This document shows, piece after piece, positions 5,287-12,050 of a stretch of DNA of 12,050 bases (its first letter is position 1; every line of letters begins with the position of its first letter). Below the pieces are notes generated by a model that was not told the DNA's origin, ran no database searches, and worked only from the letters and a program-made list of their open reading frames with translations. Made by a program: the position numbers and the translations under genes. The stretch covers positions 1 to 12,050 of the forward strand of contig JAISKS010000068.1 in assembly GCA_031260825.1 (NCBI GenBank), written 5' to 3'. Source of the DNA: Bifidobacteriaceae bacterium. Lineage in GTDB: Bacteria; Actinomycetota; Actinomycetes; Actinomycetales; Bifidobacteriaceae.

Positions 5287-8070
5287 ATGACTGACAATAA
5301 TCCAGAAAATCCGCAGTTTCGTTATACTGCTGAAATGGCTAATGATATAGAACTTAAATGGCAAAAAATTTGGGATGAAAACAAAACTTTTGCAGCTCCA
5401 AATACTTCTGATAAACCTCCGTATTATGTTTTAGATATGTTTCCATACCCTTCTGGCGCTGGCCTTCATGTCGGTCATCCGCTTGGATATATTGCCACAG
5501 ATGTTATGGGTCGCTTTAAACGTATGACTGGTTTTAATGTGTTACATCCATTTGGTTTCGACGCTTTCGGCCTTCCAGCTGAGCAGTATGCGGTACAGAC
5601 TGGACAGCATCCTAAGAAAACAACTCTTGAAAATATCGATAATATGAAACGTCAACTTGGACGTATGGGCCTTGCTCACGATAAAGATAGAACATTCGCA
5701 ACTATCGATGATGACTATGTAAAATGGACACAATGGATTTTCACAAAGATTTATAATTCGTATTTTGACGAAGAATTAAATAAAGCACAACCTATCCAAA
5801 AACTTATTGAAAAATTTGAATCTTCAAACGAGCTTAATTGGAATAACCTAAATTTAAAAGAACGAACTGATATTCTTAATGAATATAGATTAGTTTATAT
5901 TTCAAATTCTCCTGTGAATTGGTGCCCCGGACTTGGTACAGTTCTTGCAAACGAAGAAGTAACAGCTGAAGGCAAATCTGAGCGTGGAAATTTCCCAGTT
6001 TTCCAAAAAGAACTTAAACAATGGTCAATGCGAATCACCTCATATTCACAGCGTTTAATTGACGATTTAGAGTTTTTAGATTGGCCTGAAAAAGTAAAAT
6101 CTATGCAAGAAAATTGGATTGGAAAATCGAGCGGTGCATATATTGATTTTGATTTAGTTACAAAAACTGATGAGTCAGTTACATATATTAATGATGATGA
6201 ATCTACAAATGAACTTAGAGTTTTTACAACCCGTCCAGACACACTTCGCGGCGCAACATTTATGGTTGTTGCTCCTGAACATCCACTTGTGCAATCTGCA
6301 ATCGACCAAATTTCTGCGGATTCAAAAAACGCAGAAACTGTAGCGCTTATAAAAGATTATGTCAAAATAGCTTCTGGAAAAACAGCAGTTGAACGTCAAC
6401 AAGATGCTGGAAAAAAGACTGGACAATTCCTGGGAATTTATGGTACTAATCCTGTTAATGGTTCGAAACTCCCAGTGTTTGTCGCTGATTATGTGCTTAT
6501 GGGATATGGTACAGGAGCTATCATGGCTGTACCAGCTGATGATAAACGCGATGAGGAATTCGCTGAAACTCTTGGTGTAGAGATCATCAGAGATTATGAA
6601 AAGTTTGATTCTATTCAAGCAGCAATTGATGAATTTGAAGCTGCAGGTTATGCGAAAGCTGTGACAAATTACCGTCTTCGTGATTGGTTATTTTCTCGCC
6701 AGCGCTATTGGGGCGAGCCTTTTCCAGTAATTTATGATGAGGATGAGATTCCATATATTTTAGAAAAGAAGGATCTTCCACTTACTCTGCCTGATGTACC
6801 GGATTATTCTCCAAAGACTTTTGCACCTGATGATGCGTCTTCTCGTCCAGAGGCTCCACTTAGCAGAAATGCTGATTGGATCAATATTGAACTTGATTTG
6901 GGCGACGGATTAGGAAAGCGTAAATTTCATCGCGATGAAAATACAATGCCAAATTGGGCAGGTAGTTGCTGGTATTATTTGCGCTATTTAGATCCACATA
7001 ATGCGGATGAACTTGTATCAAAAGATATTGAAAAATACTGGATGGGCGATACTAACCAAGGCGGAGTTGGCCTTTATGTTGGGGGAGTGGAGCATGCGGT
7101 ACTTCATTTATTATATGCTCGTTTTTGGCATAAAATCTTATTTGATTTAGATGTTGTGAGCACGCCGGAGCCTTTTCATAAACTGTTCAATCAGGGATAT
7201 ATCCAGGCATATGCTTATACAGATTCGCGCGGCGCTTATAAAGAAGCGGCTAATGTTGAACCAGATAAAGCTGATCCAAAAAAATTCGTATATACTGATG
7301 CAGCGAGTGGAAACACTGAAACTGTTTATCAAGAATATGGCAAAATGGGCAAATCGCTTAAAAACGTTGTAACACCTGATGAAATGTATCAGGCATACGG
7401 CGCCGATACTTTCCGTATTTATGAAATGAGTATGGGACCTCTTGATCTTTCGCGTCCTTGGGATACTCGAAGTGTTGTTGGGTCTTCAAGATTTTTACAG
7501 CGTTTAATGCGAAATATTGTTGACGAAATTTCTGGTGATTTAGTGGTACTTTTTGAAACTCCTGATGATGAGACATTAAAATTAATGCATACTACAATTT
7601 GTGAGGTGCAAACTGAATATGAAAATATGCGACCAAATACAGTGATCGCAAGACTTATTTCTCTCAATAATCATATTGTAAAAACAGATAAACCTTATGC
7701 TGAAGTTATTATTAATTTGCTTTTGATGTTAAGCCCTCTTGCTCCACATTTCTCTGAAGAGATGATCTCATTAATATATGAAAAGTCTGCAGATCAAGTC
7801 AAAAAATTTGCACCTAAATATAATGGTACAATTACATATTGTGATTTTCCAACTTATGATGAGAAATATCTTGTTAAGGAAACAATCACTGCAGTTGCTC
7901 AGGTTAATGGAAAACTTAAAGCGAAATTTGATGTACCAGCTGATATATCTAAAGATGATTTAGAGAAAATTGCTAATGAGCAAACGCCTATCATCTCTGC
8001 AATAGAAGAGGGCACTCTTGTCAAAACTATTGTGATTCCTCCAAAACTTGTAAATTTTGTTGTGCGATAA
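5287..8070 (+). CDS. leuS: Leucyl-tRNA synthetase
   Basis: LeuRS charges tRNA-Leu in the cytosol. The 927-residue class I enzyme is complete: HIGH-type motif HVGH (61-64) after FPYPSGAGL; the WCPGLGTVLANEEV block; the CP1 editing domain with TTRPDT (314-319) and GTGAIMAVPADDKRD (408-422); LRDWLFSRQRYWGEP; and the KMSKS-type loop KMGKS (686-690), followed by LKNVVTPDE. KMGKSLKN is normal in actinobacterial LeuRS. In the editing domain TTRPDT is followed by LRG where an aromatic or hydrophobic residue is more usual before G, a small change I would not interpret. The ATG has AAGGAG 5 nt upstream and lies 18 nt after the phosphatase gene. There is no room for a T-box leader, so control by uncharged tRNA at this gene is not indicated. 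Confidence 0.98.
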   Translation: MTDNNPENPQFRYTAEMANDIELKWQKIWDENKTFAAPNTSDKPPYYVLDMFPYPSGAGLHVGHPLGYIATDVMGRFKRMTGFNVLHPFGFDAFGLPAEQYAVQTGQHPKKTTLENIDNMKRQLGRMGLAHDKDRTFATIDDDYVKWTQWIFTKIYNSYFDEELNKAQPIQKLIEKFESSNELNWNNLNLKERTDILNEYRLVYISNSPVNWCPGLGTVLANEEVTAEGKSERGNFPVFQKELKQWSMRITSYSQRLIDDLEFLDWPEKVKSMQENWIGKSSGAYIDFDLVTKTDESVTYINDDESTNELRVFTTRPDTLRGATFMVVAPEHPLVQSAIDQISADSKNAETVALIKDYVKIASGKTAVERQQDAGKKTGQFLGIYGTNPVNGSKLPVFVADYVLMGYGTGAIMAVPADDKRDEEFAETLGVEIIRDYEKFDSIQAAIDEFEAAGYAKAVTNYRLRDWLFSRQRYWGEPFPVIYDEDEIPYILEKKDLPLTLPDVPDYSPKTFAPDDASSRPEAPLSRNADWINIELDLGDGLGKRKFHRDENTMPNWAGSCWYYLRYLDPHNADELVSKDIEKYWMGDTNQGGVGLYVGGVEHAVLHLLYARFWHKILFDLDVVSTPEPFHKLFNQGYIQAYAYTDSRGAYKEAANVEPDKADPKKFVYTDAASGNTETVYQEYGKMGKSLKNVVTPDEMYQAYGADTFRIYEMSMGPLDLSRPWDTRSVVGSSRFLQRLMRNIVDEISGDLVVLFETPDDETLKLMHTTICEVQTEYENMRPNTVIARLISLNNHIVKTDKPYAEVIINLLLMLSPLAPHFSEEMISLIYEKSADQVKKFAPKYNGTITYCDFPTYDEKYLVKETITAVAQVNGKLKAKFDVPADISKDDLEKIANEQTPIISAIEEGTLVKTIVIPPKLVNFVVR

Positions 8071-8108
8071 AAATAATAATGTGAAAATTTTGTGATCAGA
8101 TTATTTTT
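8069..8108 (+). terminator. Weak AT-only hairpin after leuS
   Basis: AAAAATAAT at 8069-8077 and ATTATTTTT at 8100-8108 can pair over 9 bp with a 22-nt loop, ending in a T run. The stem has no G-C pairs, so termination here would be weak at best. It is the only candidate in the 111-nt gap before the next gene. Confidence 0.25.
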
Positions 8109-8136
8109 CCATACAAATATCTATATACTATAAAAT

Positions 8137-8159
8137 TATGTTATAATATACATAACATA
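8137..8159 (+). promoter_or_regulatory. Extended -10 promoter overlapped by an inverted repeat
   Basis: TGTTATAAT at 8139-8147 is a canonical extended -10 (TGN plus TATAAT) for the gene at 8182; no -35 is evident. TATGTTAT (8137-8144) and ATAACATA (8152-8159) are 8-bp inverted arms with a 7-nt spacer that straddle the -10 and the expected start near 8154. This is where a repressor would sit. The ribosome site AAGGAT is 5 nt before the ATG. Confidence 0.5.
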
Positions 8160-8181
8160 TAAAATAACAAAAGGATAAAAT

Positions 8182-8763
8182 ATGAACAATATAATAATTA
8201 ACAAAACAAAAACAGCTGCTATTGCAATTTTAGCTTCACTAGTATTCGCTCTAAGTTTCCCAATGGGTGCTTTCGCTGCTGGTCCATCTGATACTCCAGA
8301 ACCAACTCCAGCTCCAGCTCCTGCTGAAGTAACTGAGAATCAAGTTGACTCTGCTGCATACACAGCTTCTACAGTTGATAACGCTGGTAACATAACAATT
8401 TTTGTTGGTAAAGAATATGCTGGTCAAACAGTGCAAATCGTTATTGCATCTACACCACAAAATATTGCAACAGGTATTGTTGACAATGCAGGTAATGTAG
8501 TAGTATCTTCAGATGTTATTAAAACTACAGGTCTTTCAGGATCACACACATTAGCTGTTCTTTCTTCAACAGGCGCAATCATTGGTAAAGCTCCAGTTGC
8601 TCTTAACGCTGACGGTTCAGTAAATGTTGCTGCTACTAAAAACGCTGAAGAAGCTGCACACGGATCAAATGGTACTAACCCAGTTCTTCCAATCGGTCTT
8701 GCACTAGTGCTTGTAGCTGGTATTGCAACTGCAGTTGTTACTCGTTCAAAGGCTACTAACTAA
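8182..8763 (+). CDS. Small secreted, C-terminally membrane-anchored protein of unknown function
   Basis: The 193-residue product has a Sec signal peptide: basic start, hydrophobic stretch at about 11-29 and an AFA cleavage site after residue 32. A short proline-rich spacer follows (TPEPTPAPAPAE, about 38-49). Residues 55-150 are rich in beta-forming and small residues, with two similar VDNAGN starts (VDNAGNITIF and VDNAGNVVVS) and GSHTLAVLSSTGAIIG, as in bacterial Ig-like wall domains. The C-terminus is LPIG, then a hydrophobic segment (about 173-186) and TRSK, an arrangement like a wall sorting signal but without a true LPxTG. It is therefore either tail-anchored in the membrane or a sortase client with a divergent motif. 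AAGGAT lies 5 nt before the ATG; it has its own promoter and strong terminator. Function unknown. Confidence 0.85.
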   Translation: MNNIIINKTKTAAIAILASLVFALSFPMGAFAAGPSDTPEPTPAPAPAEVTENQVDSAAYTASTVDNAGNITIFVGKEYAGQTVQIVIASTPQNIATGIVDNAGNVVVSSDVIKTTGLSGSHTLAVLSSTGAIIGKAPVALNADGSVNVAATKNAEEAAHGSNGTNPVLPIGLALVLVAGIATAVVTRSKATN

Positions 8764-8802
8764 TCTAAACAATTAGTTTATGTCATAATTGACGTGATAA
8801 TT

Positions 8803-8841
8803 AATCCCTCTAGAATGAATATTTTCTAGGGGGATTTTTTT
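8803..8841 (+). terminator. Intrinsic terminator of the small surface-protein gene
   Basis: AATCCCTCTAGAA (8803-8815) pairs with TTCTAGGGGGATT (8824-8836) over 13 bp with one T-G wobble and an 8-nt loop. It is followed at once by a run of T to 8841. This is a textbook Rho-independent terminator, separating the small surface gene from the sortase gene. Confidence 0.92.
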
Positions 8842-8894
8842 ATGTCAAATTTTAAGTCAAATTTTTAAGTAAAATTTTTTTGGGGTGATTTTTT

Positions 8895-10256
8895 ATGTCT
8901 GAACTAATAAATTCGACCCCTCCGCTTCCACCTAAATATTCAAAAAATCTTTATATATTAATAGGTACAATATTTATTAATATAATTCTTTGTCTGCTAA
9001 TTATTGCAGATATTTCTCTATTCATTAGATATAATCAAATCGATGAAAAAATATCATTTTTGCCTAATTCAAAAACAGTAATTAATTCAGATGAATTAGT
9101 TAGTATAATAAACTCTACAGTTCAAAATGAAATTTTTGCCGATACAGATTTCAAATTATCTGACTATGATCTTACTGTTCAAATCGTAAAGCCTAACCAA
9201 GATAATATCAATCAAAATTCTATTTTAATAAACTCAGTCGCATTAGCGATATATCCAAGTTGTGATTCAATTGAAGCAGGTCTCAAAACTTTTTTTGATA
9301 ATAAAAAAATACCAATATCTGATGAGATAAGTTCAAATATATCAGAAATTTCTGCTAATACAAATATTCGTTACGCTACTCTTATTCAGCAATTAGCTCA
9401 GCCTGAACAAAATATTGCAGATGATTTGAACCACCAAATTGTTACAATAAATATTGTGATAATAATTCTACTTACATTAATAATTATTTTAATAATTTTG
9501 TATAATCAGATTTCAATAAAAGAATCTAAGCAAATAAAAAAGATTGCAGATACACCTTCAAAAAAAATAAATGCATTAATCAAAATTACTCCTATAAAAT
9601 TAATAATATATAATCTTTGTATAATTATTACTGCGATTGTTCTTGCATTTCCTATCTCAAATATTATTGTACCAAATATAAAACCATCAAATTATTCAAT
9701 TGATATTTCGCAAAATATTGCTACTCCTTTTGATATGAATGTTAATACTGGTGAAGAAAATACGCCGATAACATTTATTGATCCTCCAAATAAACCATTA
9801 TATATGGAACCTTTTGGCTCTATCGATGTACCATCACAAGCACTTCATAAAGATATTATTGAAGGCGCAAATGATGATGCTATAAAAAATCAGCCAGGAC
9901 ATTTTTCATTTTCTGCTTGGCCAGGCGAGCTCGGTCCTGTGATCATCGAAGGTCATAATCAATCATATTTTGGAAAAGGTACAGGATGGTTGCCAGATTT
10001 TGGAAAGATTTGGTATTTAAATTTGGGAGATCTTTTTACAATTACAACTGATTATGGTGTATTCACATATAAAGTTACAGATAAACATGTGCAGTCTGCT
10101 GATTCATTTAAGATCTTAGAAAGAGTGCTTGAGCGCGATCATCGTTTTGCGATATTATACACTTGCTATCCACTTAATTCTGTACATGCAGTTGACCGCG
10201 CGATAATTACTGGAGAGCAAATCGCGGGTCCAATTATTCTTGAAGATAAGGATTAA
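8895..10256 (+). CDS. Sortase-family transpeptidase with three membrane segments
   Basis: Sortases cut surface proteins at a sorting motif and join them to the wall or to pilin subunits, outside the membrane. The C-terminal domain of this 453-residue protein (about 300-450) has the catalytic triad: H354 in VIIEGHNQ, C424 in LYTCYP and R435 in AVDRAIITG. NQPGHFSFSAWPGELG before the histidine matches the GPGH..GTALPG region of class C, D and E enzymes. LYTCYP is closest to class D, and the class is unsettled. The architecture is unusual: TM1 at about 19-44, an extracytoplasmic segment of about 135 residues that I do not recognise, TM2 at about 181-203, a lysine-rich inner loop, TM3 at about 235-258, then the sortase domain. 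By the positive-inside rule the sortase domain faces outward. The start has GGGGTGA 6 nt upstream. No firm promoter is visible in the 53 nt after the terminator. The LCP gene follows after 1 nt. Confidence 0.88.
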   Translation: MSELINSTPPLPPKYSKNLYILIGTIFINIILCLLIIADISLFIRYNQIDEKISFLPNSKTVINSDELVSIINSTVQNEIFADTDFKLSDYDLTVQIVKPNQDNINQNSILINSVALAIYPSCDSIEAGLKTFFDNKKIPISDEISSNISEISANTNIRYATLIQQLAQPEQNIADDLNHQIVTINIVIIILLTLIIILIILYNQISIKESKQIKKIADTPSKKINALIKITPIKLIIYNLCIIITAIVLAFPISNIIVPNIKPSNYSIDISQNIATPFDMNVNTGEENTPITFIDPPNKPLYMEPFGSIDVPSQALHKDIIEGANDDAIKNQPGHFSFSAWPGELGPVIIEGHNQSYFGKGTGWLPDFGKIWYLNLGDLFTITTDYGVFTYKVTDKHVQSADSFKILERVLERDHRFAILYTCYPLNSVHAVDRAIITGEQIAGPIILEDKD

Positions 10257-10257
10257 A

Positions 10258-11373
10258 GTGAAGAATTCTTCACGGTCATTAGTAGTGATCATTTGGCTAA
10301 TTACCCTCATCGCAATCTTAGTCGTCTGGATAATCTCCACCGCGCTTTCCCCAATTGCTAGTTCAAATATTTTCGAAGGCAAACCAGCAAATCTAATTCT
10401 TTCAAACAAAAAACTTATTACTGATTCTAATGGAAGAGTAAATATTTTAGTCGTTGGAATGAGTGATGATGATATTAAAAACGACCATCCAATGTACGCG
10501 GATTCAATCGCTTTGCTCAGTGTTGATCCGAATAATTATGATGTTAAATATATTGACATTCCGCGCGATATTATTGTACCAGATGAAGAAAATTGTAAGT
10601 ATGAGGCAGCTTCGGTTGGAGTGCACTTAAAAGAAATGTATATATGCGGATACGATTTCAATCAAAATAACTCAATTCAAAATGATTTCCATCAAAACAC
10701 GCCTGTTCAAAACACGAATACTCAAAATACGAATGAGCAAAACACGACTGCTCAAAACTTAACCCCATTTGATTCCGGTGCAAACACAATAATGTACCAT
10801 GTAAGCGAAATCACCGGACTCGATACAAACTATTTTGTAAAAATCAATTATGGAGCATTGCGCTCGCTTATCGATTTGGTTGGTGGAATTGATATAGAGC
10901 CATATACCGATGATCCAAGGGGAATTTATGATGAGGCGGTCGGACTTAATTTAGCACCCGGATATCAGCATTTAGACGGCGAAACATGTATGAATCTGGT
11001 CAGAGCGCGCAATAGCAAAGAGGGAAGTTATGGTCTTAGCGATGAGACAACATTTGACCGCGCAAAAAATCAAAAAATCGTAATTAATGCGCTATTATTA
11101 AAACTTAAACAAAATAATATTCTAAAAAAACCTCAAAAATTAATAGAATTACTCTCAAATCATATTCAAACAAATTTCGATTATAAAAATGTAAAACAGC
11201 TTATTAAACTTGCGAAAAATACAAACTCACTAGAACAGATTTTACTTTATAAAGATGATTTAAACTTATTTGAGATTTCTACTACTGAATATGGTACTCA
11301 TATTGTGCACCCTGTTCTCGGCGATGGGAATTTTGAAGATATCAGAGAGTATATAAATAATCAGTTATCTTAA
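10258..11373 (+). CDS. LytR-CpsA-Psr (LCP) family wall glycopolymer transferase
   Basis: LCP proteins move lipid-linked glycopolymers onto peptidoglycan at the outer membrane face. I place the start at GTG 10258 (371 residues): AAGGAT lies 4 nt upstream, the spacing used by hpf, whereas the earlier in-frame TTG at 10240 has no ribosome site. A membrane segment (about 8-30) is followed by the LCP domain: RVNILVVGM (60-68), ADSIALLSVD (81-90), DIPRD (100-104), YFVKINYGALRSLIDLVGGIDI, VRARN (248-252) and FDRAKNQK (266-273). These supply the usual Asp and Arg ligands of the pyrophosphate and metal. Residues 136-170 are seven QNxxx pentapeptides inserted after the IPRD loop, where other members have only a short loop. 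The sortase stop lies inside the gap between ribosome site and GTG, so the two genes are translationally coupled. The substrate cannot be told. Confidence 0.9.
   Translation: MKNSSRSLVVIIWLITLIAILVVWIISTALSPIASSNIFEGKPANLILSNKKLITDSNGRVNILVVGMSDDDIKNDHPMYADSIALLSVDPNNYDVKYIDIPRDIIVPDEENCKYEAASVGVHLKEMYICGYDFNQNNSIQNDFHQNTPVQNTNTQNTNEQNTTAQNLTPFDSGANTIMYHVSEITGLDTNYFVKINYGALRSLIDLVGGIDIEPYTDDPRGIYDEAVGLNLAPGYQHLDGETCMNLVRARNSKEGSYGLSDETTFDRAKNQKIVINALLLKLKQNNILKKPQKLIELLSNHIQTNFDYKNVKQLIKLAKNTNSLEQILLYKDDLNLFEISTTEYGTHIVHPVLGDGNFEDIREYINNQLS
10663..10767 (+). repeat. 15-bp minisatellite, seven units, in the LCP gene
   Basis: Seven consecutive 15-bp units all start CAAAA and keep the reading frame: QNNSI, QNDFH, QNTPV, QNTNT, QNTNE, QNTTA, QNLTP. 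The middle four are most alike at DNA level (for example CAAAACACGAATACT at 10708-10722). The outer units have diverged, so the array is old at its edges and more recent at its centre. Confidence 0.92.
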
Positions 11374-11409
11374 ATTATAGTGAAAGTTTTGTGCATCATC
11401 AAAATACAC

Positions 11410-11437
11410 TTGACAACCCCATATTATAGTGTATAAT
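11410..11437 (+). promoter_or_regulatory. Near-consensus promoter of a probable leaderless mRNA
   Basis: TTGACA at 11410-11415, a 16-nt spacer and TATAAT at 11432-11437 make the best promoter in the window. The 14-mer TAGTGTATAATATA is shared with the hpf promoter. Only six bases separate the -10 box from the ATG at 11444, so transcription should begin at or next to the start codon. Confidence 0.8.
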
Positions 11438-11443
11438 ATACCT

Positions 11444-12050
11444 ATGAGAAATCTATCTATAAAAAACAAGTCAATAATTATATTAATTTCTATTTTTGCT
11501 GTTTTGATCGCAGCATCATATGCGTATATTAACGCTTTAAGCCAAAATAAAAATAATGCTTTTGCTGATAATATAACTTATCCAATTCACGCATCTGTCA
11601 AAGCTACTAATTTCGGTATAGTTATTGGTGCTGATCTAGGTAATTTAGGCGGTGGAACGTTTACACAAACGCCGTATAATCAATTACCCTATACTGCATT
11701 AACACCATCTAATCTTTATATGGTATTTCAATATACTTTAACTACAACAATTTCTAAAGACTCGGTTGAAGGTACTTGTCAAGATACTACAGAGAATCAT
11801 TTAAGTAGCGAAGCTAATATAAATGCTTTAAAATCTGATTTAAAGAAATTTAAACCTAGTAAAATTGTTGCCAATGATACTATCGTTGAAACAGCTACAG
11901 CAACATGGGAACTACAGAGTGAAAATTGTGTAATTGTTTCCACTTTGCGTTTTAAACCATCAAATCATACAGGATATAATCAGGATTCAATTGATACAAC
12001 AACACAGGAATTTGATTTATACGGATCACAAGGTACAGAGCATAAAGTAC
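11444..12050 (+). CDS. Secreted or membrane-anchored protein of unknown function (3' partial)
   Basis: The frame stays open from ATG 11444 to the window end, giving 202 codons. The start MRNLSIKNKS is basic, residues 11-29 are hydrophobic (IIILISIFAVLIAASYAYI), and AFA at 39-41 could be a signal-peptidase site, so export is likely. The rest is rich in Thr, Asn and Ser, beta-prone, with two cysteines about 50 residues apart (GTCQDT, ENCVIV) that could form a disulfide. There is no lipobox. I do not recognise the family; a surface or pilus-type protein would fit the sortase/LCP neighbourhood, but nothing in the visible part proves it. No ribosome site precedes the ATG, in line with a leaderless transcript. 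The C-terminus, where a sorting signal would be, lies outside. Confidence 0.8.
   Translation, partial: MRNLSIKNKSIIILISIFAVLIAASYAYINALSQNKNNAFADNITYPIHASVKATNFGIVIGADLGNLGGGTFTQTPYNQLPYTALTPSNLYMVFQYTLTTTISKDSVEGTCQDTTENHLSSEANINALKSDLKKFKPSKIVANDTIVETATATWELQSENCVIVSTLRFKPSNHTGYNQDSIDTTTQEFDLYGSQGTEHKV

Noticed and set aside
7342..7356. KMGKS in LeuRS as a broken KMSKS motif
   Set aside because: KMGKSLKN is, to my knowledge, the usual form in actinobacterial leucyl-tRNA synthetases.
7358..7667. Reverse-strand open frames inside leuS, and similar ones in pgi, hpf and the phosphatase gene
   Set aside because: They lie fully within well-supported genes, show no family motifs and have no ribosome sites; they are shadows of the coding strand.
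8758..8778. AACTAAT/ATTAGTT hairpin just after the small surface-protein gene as a terminator
   Set aside because: Seven AT-rich pairs with no T run, and a far better terminator follows at 8803-8841.

Overview
The window reads as an AT-rich chromosome segment (GC by eye about one third) from a low-GC actinobacterium. The L34, LeuRS, HPF and phosphoglucose isomerase proteins all look actinobacterial, and the Pgi N-terminus (the NNTEDRAVLHTALRRP block and the sequence before it) resembles Bifidobacteriaceae. This placement is from memory of the families, not from a search.

Layout. Positions 1-69 hold the C-terminal end of an unidentified rightward gene. hisI (leftward, histidine biosynthesis) and pgi (rightward, glycolysis) diverge from a shared promoter region at about 500-565. 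The hisI leader and N-terminus carry two different short tandem duplications and a possible 20-codon leader ORF. After pgi lies a 195-bp repeat element (two exact 64-bp units, then a 22-bp perfect inverted repeat), which probably also ends pgi transcription. A compact rightward cluster follows: hpf, rpmH, rnpA, an inositol-monophosphatase-family gene (probably hisN) and leuS, with gaps of 31, 30, 5 and 18 nt. It is a translation-related operon in which rpmH-rnpA is not followed by yidC.

The right third is a cell-envelope region: a small secreted, membrane-anchored protein with its own promoter and a strong intrinsic terminator; an unusual three-membrane-segment sortase; an LCP (LytR-CpsA-Psr) family protein translationally coupled to the sortase; and the start of another secreted protein that seems to be read from a leaderless mRNA. 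The sortase and LCP protein would act on the outer face of the membrane, attaching proteins and glycopolymers to the wall. The small anchored protein next to them is a possible but unproven sortase client.

No mobile element with a transposase, CRISPR array, phage gene, tRNA or rRNA was seen, and no gap exceeds 300 bp. I see no complete new multi-gene system. The best leads are the structured 64-bp repeat element, the sortase with an extra extracytoplasmic domain, and the 15-bp minisatellite inside the LCP catalytic domain.
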